Positions 12,747 through 16,471 of a stretch of DNA of 16,471 nucleotides are shown here, piece after piece (within the stretch, counting starts at the first letter, position 1; each line of letters begins with the position of its first letter). The notes under the pieces are model-generated. The model was not told the origin of the DNA and did no database searches. It worked only from the letters and a program-made list of their open reading frames with translations. A program made the position numbers and the translations under genes. This DNA comes from an uncultured Oscillospiraceae bacterium (GTDB lineage: Bacteria > Bacillota > Clostridia > Oscillospirales > Oscillospiraceae), in the NCBI GenBank assembly GCA_934668295.1, contig CAKUND010000026.1, forward strand, positions 1 through 16,471, read 5' to 3'.

Positions 12747-13316
12747 CTATACGGTACCGTACGGGAGCGTCTTCCGGTCGGCGAAGCGGTAGGTGCGCAG
12801 AAACGGCTCCGGGCGCAGGCCCTTTTGCAGATAGTTGAGCAGCAGAAGCGCGCAGGCGCGGCTGTCGCTGCCGGCGTTGTGGTGGTCCAGCGCGAGCTGC
12901 AGATGCTCGCAGAGCGTGTTCAGCTTGTGGTTCTGCAGATACGGATACGCCTTCCGCCCCATCTGGCAGGTGCACAGATACACGGCCTCCGGCTTCCAGT
13001 CGATGTGATAGTCGTGCAGGCAGCTGGCCAGCACCCGCAGGTCAAACGGCGCATTGTGCGCGACCAGGATGCTGTTTCTGAGCATCGGCTCCAGCAGCTG
13101 CCAGAGCGCAGAGAAGTCCGGCTGGCCGCGCACCTGCTCCGGCGTGATGCCGGTCAGCGCAATGTTGAACGGGTCAAAATGCGTCTGCGGATCGACGAGC
13201 GTATAGAGCTCCTGCACGATCTCGCCGCGCTCGATCACGCTCACGCCGATGGCGCTCATGCGCCGATTCTGCGCGTTCGGCGTTTCCACGTCGAACGCGA
13301 CGTAACGATCTTCCAT
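12747..13316 (-). CDS. DEDDh-type 3'-5' exonuclease (DnaQ-like)
   Basis: A 189-residue protein that is just the exonuclease domain. Catalytic residues are all visible: FDVET (D9, E11), HNAPFD (87-92, with D92), and HNAGSDSRA (146-154, with H146 and D151). LVDPQTHFDPFNIALTGIT followed by PEQV is the usual block between. Such stand-alone proteins resemble the epsilon proofreading subunit or RNase T-like trimming enzymes; which nucleic acid it uses is unknown. The ATG at 13316 has only a loose GGGGTGG ribosome site. It has its own promoter overlapping the end of the ferredoxin gene, and no terminator separates the two, so read-through is likely. Confidence 0.93.
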   Translation of the reverse strand: MEDRYVAFDVETPNAQNRRMSAIGVSVIERGEIVQELYTLVDPQTHFDPFNIALTGITPEQVRGQPDFSALWQLLEPMLRNSILVAHNAPFDLRVLASCLHDYHIDWKPEAVYLCTCQMGRKAYPYLQNHKLNTLCEHLQLALDHHNAGSDSRACALLLLNYLQKGLRPEPFLRTYRFADRKTLPYGTV

Positions 13317-13345
13317 ACTTCCACCCCATTTGACAGGATGGAACC

Positions 13346-13374
13346 AGTATAGCAGATTTTCTGCCCCTTGTCAG
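13346..13374 (-). promoter_or_regulatory. Promoter of the exonuclease gene
   Basis: Minus strand: -35 CTGACA (13374-13369), 17-bp spacer, -10 TATACT (13351-13346). The -35 includes the ferredoxin stop codon. Confidence 0.75.
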
Positions 13375-13559
13375 CCCTCCTCGATCGCGCTCGTCGGGCA
13401 GGCGTCCATGGCCTCGGCAGCAGTTTCCTGCGCACTTTCCGGCACAGGGCCGGACTTCGCCTCAGCAAAGCCGTCTTCCTTGAGCGAAAAGACCTCCGGA
13501 CACGTTTCGGCGCACAGCCCGCAGCCGATGCAGGCGTCTTCATTTACGTGATACTGCAT
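13371..13559 (-). CDS. Single [4Fe-4S] ferredoxin
   Basis: A 62-residue acidic electron carrier. C10-x2-C13-x2-C16 and the distant C54-P are the four expected cluster ligands, and C20-P follows the first group as in Thermotoga/Desulfovibrio-type single-cluster ferredoxins. In those, C20 forms a disulfide with a cysteine near residue 43; that partner is absent here, leaving C20 free. The ATG at 13559 has AAGGAG 6 nt upstream; the frame is open further upstream, but that part crosses the ATPase terminator and is not a gene. It lies between the P-type ATPase terminator and the exonuclease gene. Its own promoter was not identified, so it may lie in or near the terminator region or the ATPase 3' end. 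Redox partner unknown. Confidence 0.93.
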   Translation of the reverse strand: MQYHVNEDACIGCGLCAETCPEVFSLKEDGFAEAKSGPVPESAQETAAEAMDACPTSAIEEG

Positions 13560-13574
13560 AGTTTTCTCCTTTTC

Positions 13575-13610
13575 AAAAAATCTGAGCCAGCCGGAAAACC
13601 CGGCTGGCTC
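13575..13610 (-). terminator. Intrinsic terminator of the P-type ATPase gene
   Basis: GAGCCAGCCGG (13584-13594) and CCGGCTGGCTC (13600-13610) form a perfect 11-bp stem with a 5-nt loop; on the minus strand AGA and six T follow. It lies 17 bases after the ATPase stop and just before the ferredoxin ribosome site. Confidence 0.85.
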
Positions 13611-13627
13611 TAGTATCTGCGGATTTG

Positions 13628-16069
13628 TTATCTTTTTTTCCTGCGCGGGAAAATTCCCTTGTCTACCCGCACCTTTACCCTGCGCAGTCCACGCCGGCAG
13701 ACGAACATGACCGAGAACGCCAGCAGACCCAGCACAACGAGGATCAGCAGCGACGGCCTGTCCAGCGCGCTCAGCGTAAACAGCTCCGGCAGGAAGAAAT
13801 AGCACACCGCGAACGCCGCGCAGAGTCCAATGAGCATGGCCTTGCGGAGCTTATTCATCGGCAGCGAGGTCTGGTGGACCATCAGCAGGCCCACGATGCC
13901 CATAATGCCGGTGCAGAGCGTGGAGAGCATGTCCTCCCTGATGTGGAACGCCAGATAGAACAGCATCACGCCGACCACGAGAATGAGATCGGACAGCGCC
14001 GCGGGCAGCGCCCGGTAAATGACGTTCGGCAGAAAGCGGCCGCTGATGCGGTTTTCGTTCGGCTCCATGGCGAGGATGAACGACGGGATGCCGATCGTCA
14101 GCGCGTTGACCAGACTCAGCTGCGCGGGCGTATACGGATAGGGGAGCGCAAAGAACAGCGTGATGAGGGAAAGCACGAACGTGAAAATATTCTTGACGAG
14201 ATACAGCGACGCGCTGCGCTCGATGTTGTTGATGACGCGCCTGCCCTCGGCCACGACGGACGGCAGCGCGGAAAACTGCGAATCGAGCAGGACGATATGC
14301 GACGCCTGACACGCGACGCCCGAGCCGGAGGCCATGGCGATGGAGCAGTCCGCCTCGCGCAGCGCCAGCACGTCGTTCACGCCGTCGCCGGTCATGGCGA
14401 CCGTATGCCCTGCCCGCTTCATGGCCGCAACAAGCTTCTTTTTCTGATCCGGTGTGACGCGGCCGAAGACGGTCATGGCCTCCGCTGCCTTTGCAATGTC
14501 AGCGTCGGTTTTGAGCGTTCGCGCGTCGACGAATTTCTCCGCGTCCGGGATCCCGGCGCGCCGCGCGACCTCGGAAACGGTCAGGGGATTGTCGCCGGAG
14601 ATGACCTTCGTGCGCACGCCCTGCTGCGCGAAATAGGAGAATGTCTGCGGCGCCTCGGGCCGGATCTTGTTGCTGAGCAAAATCAGCGCCAGCGGCATCA
14701 GCTCCGCGTCCAGCGTCTCGTCTGACAGCTTCCCGTCATAAAGCGCCAGCAGAAGCACACGGCAGCCCTTCGCCGACCATTCCTCCGCCAGCGGCAGATA
14801 CTGCTCCTTTTCCGGGCAGTTCGCCAGCAGGATTTCCGGCGCGCCGAGCAGATACGTCTCGTCCTCATGGAACGACACGCCGCCGTATTTCTTTGCCGAC
14901 CGGAAGGGCATCGCCTCGATGGCCGTCTGCATAGACTGTCCGGTAAAATACCGCCGCAGGGCGGCCATGGTGTCGTTGTCGTCCTGCATGGCGCAGACGT
15001 AATCGGCCATGATCATGCGGATATCGTCGGCAATGTAGCGCTCCGGCTGCAGGGGAACGACATCGTCGACGGTCATTTTCGGCTCCGTGATCGTGCCGGT
15101 CTTGTCGACGCAGAGCGTGTCGACACGCGCAAGCGTCTCGATGCAGCCCATGTCGTGTACCAGCGTACGGCGGTTTGCCAGCCGGATGACGCTGGCAACC
15201 AGCGCAAGGCTCGTCAGCAGATATAACCCCTCCGGGATCATGCCGACGATAGAGCCGACCGTGCTCGTCACCGCGTCCGCGATCGGGCTTTTCAGCCACA
15301 GGTATTCCTTAATAAACATCACCGCGCCCAGCGGAATGACGAGGAAGCCGATCCATTTGATGAGGCTCGTCAGCGAGCGCATCATCTCCGACTGCGGCTG
15401 CGAGCCGGTCTGCTTGGCCTCCAGCGTGAGCCGGGAGACGAAGCTGTCCGCGCCCACGGCCGTCAGCCGTGCGCGGCAGCTGCCGGACACGACGAAGCTG
15501 CCCGAGAGCAGCCGGTCGCCCGGCTTTTTGACGATCTCGTCGGCCTCGCCCGTGACGAGCGCCTCGTTGACGCGGCACTCGCCCGCCGTGACGACGGCGT
15601 CCGCCGGGATCTGGTCGCCGGGGGAAAAGACCGCGATATCATCCCGCACAAGCTCGGCTGATTCCAGCGAGACAGTCTGCCCGTCCCGCACGGCGCGGCA
15701 TTTCGGCGCGGCCATGATCTTCAGCCCGTCGACCTTTTTCTTTACCCGCAGATCCTGCACGATGCCGATGAACATGTTGCAGAACACGGGGCCGAGGAAC
15801 GTCAGGTTCAGCCACTGCCGCACAGCGATCACGCAGCCGGCCAGCAGGAAGAACAGAAAGTTAAAGTAGGTAAAAACGTTTTTCGCGATGATCTCCCGAA
15901 CCGACGCGCCGGGAGACTCGACCGGCGCATTGCCCCAGCCGCCGTCCAGCCGCTCCTGCGCCTGCGCGGCGGTTAAGCCTGTTTCGGCGTCCGTCTCCAG
16001 CACGGGGATCTCCTGCCGCTGCGGCCGATCCGGCTCCTTCGGTTTTCGTTTCAGGAATGACGCTGCCAC
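13628..16069 (-). CDS. Cation-transporting P-type ATPase, CtpE-like
   Basis: About 813 residues. Seen: actuator domain with LVTGEADEIVKKPGD (TGEA near 173), fourth membrane helix motif IPEGLYLLTSLAL (near 278), phosphorylation site VDKTGTITE (D322), hinge MTGDGVNDVLALREADCSIAMASGSG, and six further C-terminal helices with LVNALTIGIPSFILAMEPN. No N-terminal heavy-metal domain and no CPC motif, so it is not a copper/zinc pump. The IPEGLY motif and the NDVLALREAD stretch fit the CtpE group, whose mycobacterial member has been linked to calcium uptake; calcium is therefore a guess. I chose GTG at 16069: AGGAGG lies 9 nt upstream, while the ATG at 16114 is inside the promoter -10 box and lacks a ribosome site. 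Single gene with own promoter and terminator. Confidence 0.93.
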   Translation of the reverse strand: MAASFLKRKPKEPDRPQRQEIPVLETDAETGLTAAQAQERLDGGWGNAPVESPGASVREIIAKNVFTYFNFLFFLLAGCVIAVRQWLNLTFLGPVFCNMFIGIVQDLRVKKKVDGLKIMAAPKCRAVRDGQTVSLESAELVRDDIAVFSPGDQIPADAVVTAGECRVNEALVTGEADEIVKKPGDRLLSGSFVVSGSCRARLTAVGADSFVSRLTLEAKQTGSQPQSEMMRSLTSLIKWIGFLVIPLGAVMFIKEYLWLKSPIADAVTSTVGSIVGMIPEGLYLLTSLALVASVIRLANRRTLVHDMGCIETLARVDTLCVDKTGTITEPKMTVDDVVPLQPERYIADDIRMIMADYVCAMQDDNDTMAALRRYFTGQSMQTAIEAMPFRSAKKYGGVSFHEDETYLLGAPEILLANCPEKEQYLPLAEEWSAKGCRVLLLALYDGKLSDETLDAELMPLALILLSNKIRPEAPQTFSYFAQQGVRTKVISGDNPLTVSEVARRAGIPDAEKFVDARTLKTDADIAKAAEAMTVFGRVTPDQKKKLVAAMKRAGHTVAMTGDGVNDVLALREADCSIAMASGSGVACQASHIVLLDSQFSALPSVVAEGRRVINNIERSASLYLVKNIFTFVLSLITLFFALPYPYTPAQLSLVNALTIGIPSFILAMEPNENRISGRFLPNVIYRALPAALSDLILVVGVMLFYLAFHIREDMLSTLCTGIMGIVGLLMVHQTSLPMNKLRKAMLIGLCAAFAVCYFFLPELFTLSALDRPSLLILVVLGLLAFSVMFVCRRGLRRVKVRVDKGIFPRRKKR

Positions 16070-16104
16070 AAATGCCGTCCTCCTCAGTGCTTCTAAAATC
16101 ATTG

Positions 16105-16140
16105 CTGATATCATATCACATCTGCGGCAGAATTTATCAA
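16105..16140 (-). promoter_or_regulatory. Promoter and dyad upstream of the P-type ATPase gene
   Basis: Minus strand: TTGATA (16140-16135) and TATGAT (16115-16110), 19 bp apart, helped by an extended -10 (TGA before TATGAT). The symmetric TGATAT-C-ATATCA (16105-16117, plus strand) covers the -10, a possible operator. Leader of about 33 nt to the GTG start. Confidence 0.6.
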
Positions 16141-16170
16141 CAAAGTGTATATTTTCAGAAAATCATAAGA

Positions 16171-16200
16171 AACGCTGCACCGGACATGCCGCGAAGCGTT
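16171..16200 (-). terminator. Stem-loop at the end of the 42-residue ORF
   Basis: AACGCT (16171-16176) and AGCGTT (16195-16200) with an inner CGG/CCG pairing; on the minus strand it is followed by TTTCTTATGATTTT. It overlaps the stop codon of the 42-residue ORF and precedes the ATPase promoter. A weak intrinsic terminator. Confidence 0.45.
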
Positions 16201-16327
16201 ATCCCCGCTTGATTGCAATGGCGTTCAGATCAATTCCCTCAATGATAATCGCAGTCCGCTTCAGCCGTACCGCTGCTTGGAATTCCTCTTTTGTTTTTAC
16301 CGTGACGGGAACAATTTCATTTGACAT
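16199..16327 (-). CDS. Small protein of 42 residues, unknown function
   Basis: A short reading frame starting at the ATG at 16327 with a perfect AGGAGG 7 nt upstream (minus, 16340-16335). It begins MSNEIVPVTVKTKEEFQAAV, has a basic middle (RLKRT), a beta-like AIIIEGIDLNAIAI and ends in KRG. No membrane segment or cysteine. The K-T-x-E-E-F-x-x-A ... I-I-x-E-G pattern faintly recalls the N-terminus of small glycine-zipper membrane proteins in gut Firmicutes, which would make this a shortened version; this is from memory and weak. A stem-loop overlaps its stop. No clear promoter of its own was found. Confidence 0.6.
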   Translation of the reverse strand: MSNEIVPVTVKTKEEFQAAVRLKRTAIIIEGIDLNAIAIKRG

Positions 16328-16407
16328 GACAAGACCTCCTATTCTGCCGTTCATAGAGAGTATTCACGCTATCAGAACAAGCTAATACTAATAACTTTTT
16401 AAAAAGA
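16328..16407. other. AT-rich region between the 42-residue ORF and the right-edge promoter
   Basis: Holds the AGGAGG of the small ORF and, at 16395-16406, the perfect 12-bp palindrome CTTTTTAAAAAG just upstream of the right-edge promoter; it could act as an UP-like element or operator. Markedly more AT-rich than the rest of the window. Confidence 0.4.
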
Positions 16408-16436
16408 TTGATAATTTATCACTGTTGATGTATAAT
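16408..16436 (+). promoter_or_regulatory. Near-consensus promoter at the right edge
   Basis: -35 TTGATA (16408-16413), 17-bp spacer, perfect -10 TATAAT (16431-16436). The -35 and spacer contain the dyad TGATAA-T-TTATCA (16409-16421), a likely operator. Confidence 0.8.
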
Positions 16437-16453
16437 GAAGATGGTGATGAGAA

Positions 16454-16471
16454 ATGAAAAGATACACTTTC
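16454..16471 (+). CDS. Start of a gene leaving the window
   Basis: ATG at 16454 followed by KRYTF up to the window end, downstream of a strong promoter with an expected start near 16443. The ribosome site would be the poor GGTGAT at 16443-16448. ATGs at 16441 and 16447 in another frame are alternatives. Too short to identify. Confidence 0.3.

Noticed and set aside
11803..12975. 390-codon open frame on the minus strand opposite the AEC transporter
   Set aside because: Very rich in Q, H, R and A, no recognisable domain, and it runs across two real genes in other frames.
13625..14725. 366-codon open frame on the plus strand opposite the P-type ATPase
   Set aside because: Antisense shadow, low-complexity R/Q/H composition, no ribosome site.
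16070..16114. ATG at 16114 as the ATPase start
   Set aside because: Lies within the -10 box and lacks a ribosome site; the GTG at 16069 has AGGAGG at 9 nt.
1..16471. CRISPR array, tRNA, rRNA, insertion sequence or phage genes
   Set aside because: No regularly spaced repeats, cloverleaf-like segments, transposase or phage motifs were found by eye.

Overview
The window looks like a chromosomal segment of a GC-rich, low-GC-clade-type anaerobe, most likely a gut Clostridia of the Oscillospiraceae/Ruminococcaceae kind. The grounds are a GC-rich sequence with sigma-A style promoters (TTGACA/TATAAT-like boxes 17 bp apart), strong AGGAGG ribosome sites, ECF-type vitamin uptake genes (folT, bioY), RNase Y, a clostridial 4Fe-4S ferredoxin and a tetrahydrofolate riboswitch. 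The taxonomic call is inference. No rRNA, tRNA, CRISPR array, transposase or phage structural gene was seen. Most genes are housekeeping or transport genes.

Layout. 1-962 (minus): promoter, THF riboswitch, SD-sequestering hairpin, folT (folate ECF S-component) and the first codons of folC, a folate uptake/retention operon. 981-1832: a small accessory-looking module with a 65-aa protein of unknown function divergent from two tandem XRE regulators, a perfect 9-bp inverted repeat between them, then a 35-bp REP-like palindrome. 1992-3727 (minus): rny (RNase Y) with terminator, leader hairpin and a very good promoter. 3884-5503: bioY (minus) and birA (plus), divergent around a BirA-type operator, a biotin-sensing unit. 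5504-5760: gene-free stretch with repeats. 5761-8542 (minus): XRE/TPR-like regulator overlapping an ABC exporter gene, preceded by several dyads. 8692-10031 (plus): class I aminotransferase with a structured leader and a strong terminator. 10043-11175 (minus): membrane-anchored polysaccharide deacetylase. 11235-12711 (plus): zinc-ribbon membrane protein followed by an AEC-family transporter. 12747-13374 (minus): DEDDh exonuclease. 13371-13559 (minus): ferredoxin. 13584-16115 (minus): CtpE-like P-type ATPase with terminator. 16199-16471: a 42-aa ORF (minus) and, at the right edge, a near-consensus promoter driving a gene that leaves the window.

How the parts work together. Two vitamin circuits are readable from sequence alone. 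In the folate circuit, THF binding to the aptamer should free an AACCUCC strand to pair with the folT Shine-Dalgarno, shutting down folate uptake and, by coupling, FolC. In the biotin circuit, BirA with biotinyl-AMP should bind the TTGTAAACC/GGTTTACAA dyad that overlaps the -10 boxes of both bioY and birA. The rest are independent units. I saw no clearly new multi-gene system. The most worthwhile leads are the riboswitch switching geometry, the small protein/XRE module with its palindromic operator, the zinc-ribbon/AEC pair, the aminotransferase leader and the 42-aa ORF.
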